Shown piece by piece: positions 6,879 through 13,518 of a stretch of 13,518 nt of DNA. Made by a program: the position numbers and the translations under genes. Within the stretch, counting starts at the first letter, position 1; each line of letters starts with the position of its first letter. A model generated the notes under the pieces. The model did no database searches and was not told where the DNA came from. It saw nothing but the letters and a program-made list of their open reading frames with translations. The stretch is taken from contig CAYGWP010000032.1 in the NCBI GenBank assembly GCA_964353455.1, forward strand, positions 1 to 13,518, in the 5' to 3' direction. Source of the stretch: CAYGWP01 sp964353455 (GTDB taxonomy: Bacteria; Planctomycetota; Phycisphaerae; FEN-1346).

Positions 6879-7307
6879 GTGGACCGCGTCTTTCTCGATG
6901 CGAATGTCGTTTATGCAGCCGCATACCGAGACGTATCGCCTCTGCGCAGGTTGTGGGAACTGAAAGACATCCAACTCTGGACGTCCGACTATGCCGCTGC
7001 CGAGGCAATGGGCAACCTGACCGAGGACCGGCCGCAGCGCGTGCCTGAGTTGCGGGCCTTGCTTTCTCGCCTTCGCATTGAGGCTCAGGTGCAAGGGGAG
7101 ACCGCGCTTCCGGACGGGGTAAGCCTTGTGGCCAAGGACCGGCCCATCTTACTTGCGGCAATCAGGGTTGGCGCCAAGTATCTTCTCACGGGTGACAAGA
7201 CGCACTTCGGGCCGTACTTCGGACAGGTACTGGGCGGGGTGACCGTGCTTCCCCCGTCAGAGTATTTCAGGTTGCGTGCCGCAGAAAGTGGAAAGGAGCC
7301 GCAATGA
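6879..7307 (+). CDS. PIN-domain ribonuclease toxin (VapC-like)
   Basis: The product is 142 aa, a typical PIN-toxin length. The acidic active-site residues expected of PIN nucleases can be placed: D7 in FLDANVVY, E42 in AAAEAMGNL, D88 in AKDRPILLAA and D106 in LLTGDKTHFG. All four are present, so the enzyme should be active. PIN toxins cut specific RNAs, often tRNA or rRNA, using divalent metal ions, and are held inactive by the paired antitoxin. The start is a GTG 3 nt after the antitoxin stop, with only a GGGG tract upstream, suggesting translational coupling and low output. The last codons overlap the ATG of the first sulfatase (ATGA) and contain its ribosome binding site. The RNA target cannot be inferred. 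Confidence 0.85.
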   Translation: MDRVFLDANVVYAAAYRDVSPLRRLWELKDIQLWTSDYAAAEAMGNLTEDRPQRVPELRALLSRLRIEAQVQGETALPDGVSLVAKDRPILLAAIRVGAKYLLTGDKTHFGPYFGQVLGGVTVLPPSEYFRLRAAESGKEPQ

Positions 7308-8677
7308 AACGCCGGCAGTTCCTCGGATATGCGGGGCTGGGCGCGGCGGCGCTCGCGCTGCCGGCGGCGGCCGCGGAGTCTCGTCCGGCACGCCCGAACC
7401 TGCTCTTTCTCTTCGCTGACCAGATGCACGGCTTCGCGCTTGGGTGCATGGGCGACGGCGAGTACCGCACGCCCAACCTCGACCGCCTGGCGAAAGAGGG
7501 GACGCTATTCCGCGCCGCCTACTCCTCGGCCCCCGTCTGCACGCCGTTCCGCGGGACCCTCTTCACCGGACGCTACGGTTCCGAGACGGGCATCCTCGCG
7601 AACGAACGGCCGCTGCCAAAGGGCGACAAGACCCTGGCCGCATGCCTGAACGAAGGCGGATACCGCACGGGCTACATCGGCAAGTGGCACCTGGGCGGGG
7701 CCGGCAACGTGGCCATCCCGCCCGAACTGCGCGGCGGTTTCCAGGAGTTCATCGGCTACCAGTGCTACAACGATTACACGAGCAACGTCTGCTTCTTCGA
7801 TGAGGAAGGCCGCCGCATCGACTTCTCGAAGCACCGGACCGACGCCACTACCGACATCGCCATAGAGCGCCTGGGGCGGATGGCGGGCCGGCCCTTCGCC
7901 CTCTTCATCTCGTATCAGAACCCGCACTATCCGCTCCAGCCGTCGCCCGAGTACGAGGCCATGTTCGCCGGCGCTCGCGTCACGCGGCGCCCCAACTGCT
8001 CCGACGTCGAGCCGTACACCCCCACCGCGAGCCCGCCCGCCCCCAAGCCGCGCGAGAACGACCCGGTCTTCAAGAAGTATGGCGGCAATCTTGATATGTA
8101 TCTATGCCTCTATCACGCGATGGTGGCGCAACTGGACGCCAACGTCGGGCGCCTGCTCGCGGCCATGGACCGCCTGGGCCTCCGGGACACGACGGCCGTC
8201 GTCTTCACCTCCGACCACGGCGACATGGCCGGCAGCCACGGCCTGACCAACAAGGGCGTGGCGTGGGAGGAATCCACGCGGATTCCGCTGATTGTCCGCG
8301 CCCCCGGGTGTCCCGCCGGCCTGGTGGCGAAGGCCCCGGTCGCGAGCGTCGATTTCCTGCCGACCTGCCTCGGCCTGGCGGGCCTTCCGCCGAAGCAGGG
8401 GGCCGAGGGCGCCGACCTCGCCCGGGTGGTCCGCGGCGGGGCGGCCGACCCCGCGCGGCCGGTCTTCGCCGAGATGCGCGGCTGGTGCATGGTCCGGCAG
8501 GGCGCGATGAAACTGGTTGCCCGACGCCCGGAACTCGCGCCGGAACACCTCTTCAACCTCGATGCCGACCCGTACGAAATGACCGACCTTGTGGCCGATG
8601 CCGCGCGGGCCGCCGAGCGGCAGAGGCTCCTGGACATCCTCAAACAGTGGAACGACCGCGTGGCGAAAAGGAGTTGA
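7304..8677 (+). CDS. Tat-exported S1-family sulfatase, first of a pair
   Basis: The product is 457 aa. It starts with a twin-arginine signal (KRRQFLGYAGLGAAALALP), predicting export after folding. The S1 formylglycine sulfatase signature CxPxR is present as C79-T-P-F-R, and C79 would be oxidised to formylglycine. Other core residues are D39 (ADQ, where arylsulfatases usually have ADD), K127 and H129 in GKWHLG, the His in QNPHYP, and D304-H305 in TSDHGD for calcium and sulfate binding. ADQ with a DH pair recalls the sulfatases of glycosaminoglycans and choline sulfate, but the substrate is not decided. The ATG overlaps the toxin stop by 4 nt (ATGA) and GGAAAGGAG precedes it. The second sulfatase starts 2 nt after the stop. 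No separate promoter was seen. A patch of AT-ending codons lies at 8078-8115. Confidence 0.9.
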   Translation: MKRRQFLGYAGLGAAALALPAAAAESRPARPNLLFLFADQMHGFALGCMGDGEYRTPNLDRLAKEGTLFRAAYSSAPVCTPFRGTLFTGRYGSETGILANERPLPKGDKTLAACLNEGGYRTGYIGKWHLGGAGNVAIPPELRGGFQEFIGYQCYNDYTSNVCFFDEEGRRIDFSKHRTDATTDIAIERLGRMAGRPFALFISYQNPHYPLQPSPEYEAMFAGARVTRRPNCSDVEPYTPTASPPAPKPRENDPVFKKYGGNLDMYLCLYHAMVAQLDANVGRLLAAMDRLGLRDTTAVVFTSDHGDMAGSHGLTNKGVAWEESTRIPLIVRAPGCPAGLVAKAPVASVDFLPTCLGLAGLPPKQGAEGADLARVVRGGAADPARPVFAEMRGWCMVRQGAMKLVARRPELAPEHLFNLDADPYEMTDLVADAARAAERQRLLDILKQWNDRVAKRS

Positions 8678-8679
8678 CC

Positions 8680-10188
8680 GTGGCGCAGGCATGCGGATTC
8701 ACCCGGCGTGGTTTTCTCCGGGCAGTCGGAGCGGGCGCGGCGGCGGTAGCAGCGCCGTCATGGCTGATGGCGGCCAAGGCGGGCGGCGCGCGCAAGCCCA
8801 ACATCGTCTTCATCCTGGCCGACGATCTCGGCTACGGAGACCCGCGATGCAATAACCCCGACTCCAAGGTCCCCACGCCGAACATGGACCGCCTTGCATC
8901 GGAGGGCGTGCGGTTCTCCGATGCTCACTCAGGGTCGGCCGTCTGCACGCCAACGCGGTACGGCGTCCTGACGGGCCGATACTCGTGGCGGACCAGCCTG
9001 AAGCGGGGCGTCCTGGGCGGCTATAGCCCTCCGCTGATCGAGCCGGGCCGCCTGACGGTTGCGGCGATGCTTCGCGGCCAGGGATACCGGACGGCGTGCA
9101 TCGGCAAGTGGCACCTGGGCCTGGACTGGGCGAAGCGCGAAGCGGCCGGTCTTTCGCCCGACGACAAGACCACCTACGCAGGGCAGCCGAACATCGACTT
9201 CACCAAGCCCGTCCGCGGCGGGCCGACGGACGTCGGCTTCGACTACTACTTCGGCATCTCGGCGTCTCTAGACATGCCTCCATATATCTATATTGAGAAC
9301 AACCACGTCGTCGGCCTGCCGACGGCCATGGGCGACAAGGCCGAGTTCCTCCGGGCGGGCGCCCGCGAGCCCGGCTTCCGCGCCGTGGACGTCCTCCCGA
9401 CCCTGACGAAGAAGGCCGTCGGGTGCATCGCCGACCATGCCGCCAAGTCGCCCGACAGGCCGCTCTTCCTTTATTTCGCCCTCACGGCCCCGCACACGCC
9501 GGTGGCCCCGGCCGACTTCGTCAAGGGCAAGAGCCAGGCCGGCCCGTATGGCGACTTCGTCCACGAGGTTGACTGGACCGTCGGCGAGGTGGTGCGGGCG
9601 CTGGATGCCGCCGGCATGCGCGAGAGTACCCTTCTTATCGTCACGAGCGACAACGGATCGACGAACCTGCCTATGACCGAGTTCGGCCACCTGCCGAACG
9701 GCCGCCTCCGCGGCCGCAAGAGCGACATCTGGGACGGCGGACACCGCGAACCGTTCCTCGCCCGGTGGCCCGGCCGCATCAAGCCCGGCGGCGTGTGCGA
9801 TGAGACGATCTGCCTGGTGGACTTCATGGCTACCTGCGCAGCCGTCGCGGGGGCCGACCTGCCTGCCGATGCCGCCGAAGACAGTTTCAGCGTCCTCCCG
9901 GCCCTTACGGGGGCAGAGCACGCGCGGCCCATCCGCGGCCCGGTGGTCCATCACTCGATCGACGGCATGTTCGCCATCCGCGACGGGCGATGGAAACTCG
10001 TCATCGGCCGTGGCTCCGGCGGATGGGACGGCAAGGGCAGCCCCGCCGACCCGCCCGGCCAGTTGTACGACATGGCCGCCGACCCGGCCGAGACGAAGAA
10101 CCTCTATACCAGCGAGCCGCAGGTCGTCGCGCGCCTGACGGCCGCGCTCGAGAAAATCAAGTCCGACGGCCGCAGCCGACCCCGTTGA
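8680..10188 (+). CDS. Tat-exported S1-family sulfatase, arylsulfatase-like
   Basis: The product is 502 aa and starts at GTG 8680 with AAAAGGAG 6 nt upstream. Residues 9-30 carry a Tat signal (TRRGFLRAVGAG). The S1 core is complete: D48-D49 in ADDLGYG, formylglycine site C89-T-P-T-R, K143 and H145 in GKWHLG, the His in APHTPVAP, D324-N325 in TSDNGS, and the Lys in RGRK before SDIWDGGHREPF. The C-terminal subdomain ends with the usual QLYDMAADPAETKNLY segment. The overall pattern resembles arylsulfatase A-type enzymes common in planctomycetes. The sulfate ester removed is unknown. It differs clearly from the upstream sulfatase, so the two probably act on different linkages. The open frame extends upstream inside the first sulfatase, but no start there makes sense. 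The promoter for the methylase gene overlaps its stop codon. Confidence 0.9.
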   Translation: MAQACGFTRRGFLRAVGAGAAAVAAPSWLMAAKAGGARKPNIVFILADDLGYGDPRCNNPDSKVPTPNMDRLASEGVRFSDAHSGSAVCTPTRYGVLTGRYSWRTSLKRGVLGGYSPPLIEPGRLTVAAMLRGQGYRTACIGKWHLGLDWAKREAAGLSPDDKTTYAGQPNIDFTKPVRGGPTDVGFDYYFGISASLDMPPYIYIENNHVVGLPTAMGDKAEFLRAGAREPGFRAVDVLPTLTKKAVGCIADHAAKSPDRPLFLYFALTAPHTPVAPADFVKGKSQAGPYGDFVHEVDWTVGEVVRALDAAGMRESTLLIVTSDNGSTNLPMTEFGHLPNGRLRGRKSDIWDGGHREPFLARWPGRIKPGGVCDETICLVDFMATCAAVAGADLPADAAEDSFSVLPALTGAEHARPIRGPVVHHSIDGMFAIRDGRWKLVIGRGSGGWDGKGSPADPPGQLYDMAADPAETKNLYTSEPQVVARLTAALEKIKSDGRSRPR

Positions 10189-10212
10189 TTTTCCGGCCCC
10201 GCTCACTATATT
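10185..10212 (+). promoter_or_regulatory. Promoter of the restriction-modification operon
   Basis: TTGATT (10185-10190) overlaps the stop codon of the second sulfatase. A 16-bp spacer and TATATT (10207-10212) follow. Transcription would start near 10219, giving a leader of about 40 nt before the methylase ATG at 10259. This suggests that the two-gene system is expressed independently of the sulfatases. Confidence 0.65.
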
Positions 10213-10258
10213 GGTTCCGGCGGCCATCGGCACGGGATGGCGCCTTGTGGAGAAGGAC

Positions 10259-11140
10259 ATGCCGCGGACGCCGTCGAAGATATTCACGAACGGACTGCTT
10301 GAGGACATGGACGTTTCCGTTGCGGAGAAACCCAAGGCGAGAGGCCGCGGCCTGATCGCCTTCGGCTGGTACGGCGGGAAGTTCAGCCACCTAAATTGGC
10401 TTCTTCCGCTCTTGATCAAGTGCCACCACTACTGCGAACCGTTCGGCGGGTCTGCGGCAGTCCTGCTGAACCGCGATCCGTCGCCGGTGGAGACCTACAA
10501 CGATATTGACGGCGAGGTGGCCAACTTCTTCCGGGTGCTGCGCGACAAGAAGAAGAAACTGGTTGAGGCGATCGGTCTGACGCCGTTCTCGCGCGAGGAG
10601 TTCTACCTGGCGCTCCAGACGGAGGACCCGGGTCTTTCGGACGTTGAGCGAGCCCGGCGGTTCTTCGTGCGAGCGCGGCAGGCGCGGACGGGCCTGGCGC
10701 AGACGGCCTCCCTGGGCCGGTGGGCCAACTGCAAGAACACCAGCCGCGCGGGCATGTCGGGCGTGGTTTCGCGGTGGCTCGGAAGCGTCCAGATGCGGCC
10801 GGAGATCGCCGAGCGGCTTCTGCGGGTGCAGATCGAGAACCGCCCCGCGCTTGAGGTCGTCTCCCTTTACGACGAGCGTGGCACGTTCTTCTACTGCGAT
10901 CCGCCGTATCCGCACGAGTCCCGCGGCGATGACAAGGCCTACGAGTATGAGATGCACGATGCCGACCATCGCAAACTGGCCGAGGCCCTCCATCGCGTCA
11001 AAGGAAAGGCGGCGATTTCCGGTTACCGTTGCGACCTGATGGACTCCCTCTACAAGAACTGGCGGCGGTATGATGCGCCGCCGAAACTCTGCCATTCCGT
11101 CAAGAAGATGCGCCAGGAAGCGCTCTGGGCCAACTACTGA
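10259..11140 (+). CDS. D12-class N6-adenine DNA methyltransferase
   Basis: The product is 293 aa. Family motifs are in the Dam/DpnM order: FGWYGGK (35-41), then CEPFGGS (59-65, the SAM-binding motif I region), the acidic YNDIDGEVANF, and the catalytic DPPY (214-217). The predicted reaction moves a methyl group from S-adenosylmethionine to adenine N6 in a specific DNA site. The N-terminal ~30 residues before the first motif are a non-conserved extension. The ATG at 10259 is chosen for GGAG 6 nt upstream. A TTG at 10211 in the same frame lies within the -10 box and is rejected. The putative restriction endonuclease begins 11 nt after the stop, so this is most likely its protective partner. The recognition site is not known. 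A phage-type solitary methylase is the alternative. Confidence 0.9.
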   Translation: MPRTPSKIFTNGLLEDMDVSVAEKPKARGRGLIAFGWYGGKFSHLNWLLPLLIKCHHYCEPFGGSAAVLLNRDPSPVETYNDIDGEVANFFRVLRDKKKKLVEAIGLTPFSREEFYLALQTEDPGLSDVERARRFFVRARQARTGLAQTASLGRWANCKNTSRAGMSGVVSRWLGSVQMRPEIAERLLRVQIENRPALEVVSLYDERGTFFYCDPPYPHESRGDDKAYEYEMHDADHRKLAEALHRVKGKAAISGYRCDLMDSLYKNWRRYDAPPKLCHSVKKMRQEALWANY

Positions 11141-11151
11141 AAGGGACGCCA

Positions 11152-12249
11152 TTGCCGTCTCTGGACTACGCGAAAGCCCGCCGCCTCCTTGAGGATGTCT
11201 TCGCCCAGGCCGAGGCCGATCTGATCGCCGGGTTCCCGCCCAAGGTTGACAAGGCCGTTTCCGATCACTGCGAAGTCCTCTTTGCCACGTCGGTGCAGGC
11301 ATATCGAGAGGTGCTTCTTGGCTGCCTCATCGCCCGGATTCAGGACAAGGCGATCAACATCCGGCAGCCCTACGTGGGGCAGGGGCCGAGCGCCTTTAAC
11401 GGCCGGACCCTGGACGAAAAGGCGGTCAACCCTTTTCTGCACGACAAACGGATTCCGGCGTCGCGCGGCCCGTACCTGAGCGTGTTCAGGCGGTCCGTCC
11501 TGTTTGAGGCTTCCACGCGCGGCGGCCTGCGCGACAAGAAGGGCTACGACGCACTTCTGGGCCTGCTCGCGGCAATCGAAGCAGGCTCGGGCGACAAGGC
11601 CCTTCGCGGCATGGTTCGGTATGTGCTATACAAGTTCGCGGAGCTCAGGGAATCGGCACACATTGTCATATCCAGGCTTCGCCGCGTCAGTCTGGAGCAA
11701 TGCGAAAATCTCATCTCGCGGTTGCTCGACGTGCCCAGCGGCGGGCGGTTTCCGGTGTTGCTGGTCGTCGCCGCCTTCTCGGCCATCAAGGGCTTCTTCG
11801 GCCTGAAGTGGGCCGTTGAGTCGAAAGGCATCAACGTGGCGGACGCGGCGTCGGGTGCCGGCGGCGACATCAGCATCCGGGCCGGCGGCCGGATACTCAT
11901 GGCCGCGGAGGTCACCGAGAGATCGGTTGACCGCTCTCGCGTTGTCGCCACGTTCAACACCAAGATCGCGCCAACCGGCATCGAGGACTACCTGTTCTTC
12001 GTCAAAGAAGGAGGCCAGCAGGAGGATGTTGTGGCACAGGCGCGCCAGTACTTCTCGCAGGGGCACGAGGTCAACTTCCTCGAAATCCGCCAGTGGATTG
12101 TGATGACCCTTGCGACCCTGGGCCGGAAAGGCAGGGATATCTTCCTGGCCGAAATGGCCAAGTCTCTTGAGGCCGATGACGTCCCCAAGTCCGTCAAGAT
12201 GGCCTGGAATGATTGTATCGCGGCAATTACCACTGCTTCCTCGGCGTAG
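11152..12249 (+). CDS. Type II restriction endonuclease, probably SacI-like family
   Basis: The product is 365 aa with no signal peptide. Blocks such as FNGRTLDEK (82-90), GPYLSVFRRSV and GLRDKKGYDALL resemble, from memory, proteins annotated as SacI-family restriction endonucleases. A candidate PD-(D/E)XK-like core is D239 in GGDISIRAGGR followed by E253-V-T255, so the position of the usual active-site Lys is Thr. The following segment has FNTKI. The start is a TTG at 11152 with AGGGA 5 nt upstream, 11 nt after the methylase stop, as expected for a coupled and weakly translated endonuclease. The pairing with a D12 methylase is the main support for function. Whether the specificity is GAGCTC as for SacI cannot be told. 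One such site lies in this gene at 11641-11646. If the family call is wrong, the gene is still most likely the effector of the pair. Confidence 0.7.
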   Translation: MPSLDYAKARRLLEDVFAQAEADLIAGFPPKVDKAVSDHCEVLFATSVQAYREVLLGCLIARIQDKAINIRQPYVGQGPSAFNGRTLDEKAVNPFLHDKRIPASRGPYLSVFRRSVLFEASTRGGLRDKKGYDALLGLLAAIEAGSGDKALRGMVRYVLYKFAELRESAHIVISRLRRVSLEQCENLISRLLDVPSGGRFPVLLVVAAFSAIKGFFGLKWAVESKGINVADAASGAGGDISIRAGGRILMAAEVTERSVDRSRVVATFNTKIAPTGIEDYLFFVKEGGQQEDVVAQARQYFSQGHEVNFLEIRQWIVMTLATLGRKGRDIFLAEMAKSLEADDVPKSVKMAWNDCIAAITTASSA

Positions 12250-12288
12250 CCCTGTGATCCAAGACCAGACACGAGAAAGGAACACATC

Positions 12289-13518
12289 ATGCATATCGGC
12301 GCCAGTGGATTGTCGATCCTCCTGATAGTGGCCGGCGTACTCCTCCTGCGGGCGGCGCCGGCGATGGCTGCGGAGGAGCCGTGGAAACCGGCGGCGGGGC
12401 CGCTCTCCACGCGGTGGACGAAGGATGTGTCGCCCGGCAAGGTCCACCCGGAGTATCCGCGGCCGCAGATGGTCCGCCAAGAGTGGCGGAACCTCAACGG
12501 CCTCTGGCAGTACGCCGTCACGCCCAAGGACGCCCCCGCGCCCGCCAAGTACGACGGCCGCATACTCGTCCCGTTCCCGATCGAGTCTGCCCTGTCGGGC
12601 GTGATGCGCGCCCTGGAGGACACCGAGCACCTGTGGTACCGCCGCACGTTCGAGGTGCCCGGCGGGTGGGCGGGCCGGCGGATAATGCTCAACTTCGAGG
12701 CGGTTGACTGGGAGGCCGCGGTCTTCGTGAACGGCCGGGAGATGGGCGTCCATCGCGGCGGGTACGACCCGTTCTCATTCGACATCACCGAGGCCCTGCG
12801 GCCGGGCGCGAACGAACTCGTGGTCCGCGTCTGGGATGCCACCGGCAAGAACGGCGAGCCGAAGGGCAAGCAGAACATCAATTCCATCAAGAGGCCCGGC
12901 GGAATTATGTACACGCCTTGTTCCGGCATCTGGCAGACGGTGTGGCTTGAGCCGATGTCGGAGGCGGGCGTCCAGGACCTGCGGATCACGCCCGATGTCG
13001 ATGGCGGGGCGGTGCGCGTGGCCGCCACGGCCCGCGCTGCGGCCGAGGGCGCCGCGGTCGAGGCGGTCGTCCTCGACGGCGCCAAGGAAATCGGCCGCGC
13101 ATCAGGGAAGCCCGGCGAGGAACTCCGCATCGCCGTCCCCGGCGCGAAACTCTGGTCGCCGGACTCGCCGTTCCTCTACGACCTTAAGATCACGATGAAG
13201 CAGGGGGGCAAGACGAGCGACGAACTGGCGAGTTACTTCGGCATGAGGAAGATCTCGCTCGGGAAGGATGCCGGCGGCATAACGCGCCTCATGCTGAACG
13301 GGCAGTTCGTCTTCCAGATCGGCCCGCTCGACCAGGGATTCTGGCCCGACGGCATCTACGCCGCCCCGACCGACGAGGCGCTTCGATATGATATCGAGAT
13401 GACTCGTAAACTGGGCATGAACATGTGCCGCAAGCACGTCAAGATCGAGCCGGAACGCTGGTATTACTGGTGCGACAAATGGGGCCTCAGGGTCTGGCAG
13501 GATATGCCCAGCGCCAAC
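12289..13518 (+). CDS. Secreted GH2 beta-galactosidase-like glycosidase, C-terminally cut by the window
   Basis: 410 codons are visible and the frame runs off the right edge. A Sec signal peptide (about 1-27, ending APAMA) is followed by the GH2 sugar-binding jelly-roll domain (about 55-220), with LNGLWQYA, LWYRRTFEVP and FVNGREMGVHRGGYDPFSFDIT. The immunoglobulin-like domain (about 222-325) includes LWSPDSPFLYDL. The TIM barrel then begins with MLNGQFVFQIGPLDQGFWPDG and DIEMTRKLGMNM.RKHVKIEP, ending at WQDMPSAN. The catalytic glutamates lie beyond the window, so activity cannot be checked. GH2 covers beta-galactosidases, beta-mannosidases and beta-glucuronidases, and beta-galactosidase is favoured only by the neighbouring GH36-like gene. 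The ATG has AAAGGA 7 nt upstream. It lies 39 bp after the endonuclease stop with no clear promoter in the gap, so it may be read through from the restriction-modification operon. Confidence 0.85.
   Translation, partial: MHIGASGLSILLIVAGVLLLRAAPAMAAEEPWKPAAGPLSTRWTKDVSPGKVHPEYPRPQMVRQEWRNLNGLWQYAVTPKDAPAPAKYDGRILVPFPIESALSGVMRALEDTEHLWYRRTFEVPGGWAGRRIMLNFEAVDWEAAVFVNGREMGVHRGGYDPFSFDITEALRPGANELVVRVWDATGKNGEPKGKQNINSIKRPGGIMYTPCSGIWQTVWLEPMSEAGVQDLRITPDVDGGAVRVAATARAAAEGAAVEAVVLDGAKEIGRASGKPGEELRIAVPGAKLWSPDSPFLYDLKITMKQGGKTSDELASYFGMRKISLGKDAGGITRLMLNGQFVFQIGPLDQGFWPDGIYAAPTDEALRYDIEMTRKLGMNMCRKHVKIEPERWYYWCDKWGLRVWQDMPSAN

Noticed and set aside
8104..8679. Upstream extension of the second sulfatase inside the first
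   Set aside because: The extension is an off-frame R/P/G-rich shadow of sulfatase 1. The Tat signal and ribosome binding site fix the start at 8680.
9268..10419. 383-codon open frame antisense to the second sulfatase
   Set aside because: It is a GC-bias shadow that crosses the end of the sulfatase and the methylase promoter, with no family features.
11988..13130. 380-codon and 375-codon antisense frames over the endonuclease and GH2 genes
   Set aside because: They have low-complexity R/P/S/A composition typical of shadows, and the sense genes carry domain signatures.
1..13518. tRNA, rRNA, CRISPR array, insertion sequence or prophage genes
   Set aside because: I saw no tRNA-like cloverleaf, no spaced direct repeats other than the 7-bp tandem array, and no transposase, integrase or phage structural protein.

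Overview
The window is GC-rich bacterial DNA that looks planctomycete (Planctomycetota, probably an environmental genome). The reasons are a secreted protein with DUF1570-like metallopeptidase repeats, two adjacent formylglycine sulfatases with Tat signals, and exported GH36-type and GH2-type glycosidases. This assignment is inferred from gene content and was not tested by any search.

Left part (1-4018, minus strand). hflX (ribosome-associated GTPase) has a clear promoter and is followed after 25 bp by a secreted protein with two copies of a gluzincin-like domain. Only the second copy keeps HExxH. A third, truncated gene with a signal peptide leaves the window at the left edge behind its own TATAAT box. 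The last 22 codons of hflX and the junction with the next gene contain eight tandem copies of a 7-bp unit (consensus TGAACTT on the plus strand).

Middle part (4054-10188, plus strand). A divergent promoter drives a secreted GH36-like alpha-galactosidase. Next comes a tightly packed four-gene run: an AbrB-type antitoxin, a PIN-domain toxin, and two Tat-exported S1 sulfatases. Gaps are 3 nt, a 4-nt overlap and 2 nt. The only promoter visible for this run lies upstream of the antitoxin and is wrapped in nested palindromes. The sulfatases therefore appear to be transcribed from a toxin-antitoxin promoter.

Right part (10185-13518, plus strand). A promoter overlapping the stop codon of the second sulfatase precedes a two-gene restriction-modification system: a D12-class adenine methylase and a restriction endonuclease that resembles the SacI family. 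A secreted GH2 beta-galactosidase-like gene starts 39 bp later and is cut by the window edge.

The glycosidases and sulfatases together suggest breakdown of a sulfated, galactose-rich polysaccharide. Two addiction-type modules (toxin-antitoxin and restriction-modification) are threaded through this cluster. The observations most worth following are the palindromic control region of the toxin-antitoxin/sulfatase operon, the 7-bp repeat whose length sets the reading frame between hflX and the protease gene, and the restriction-modification pair.
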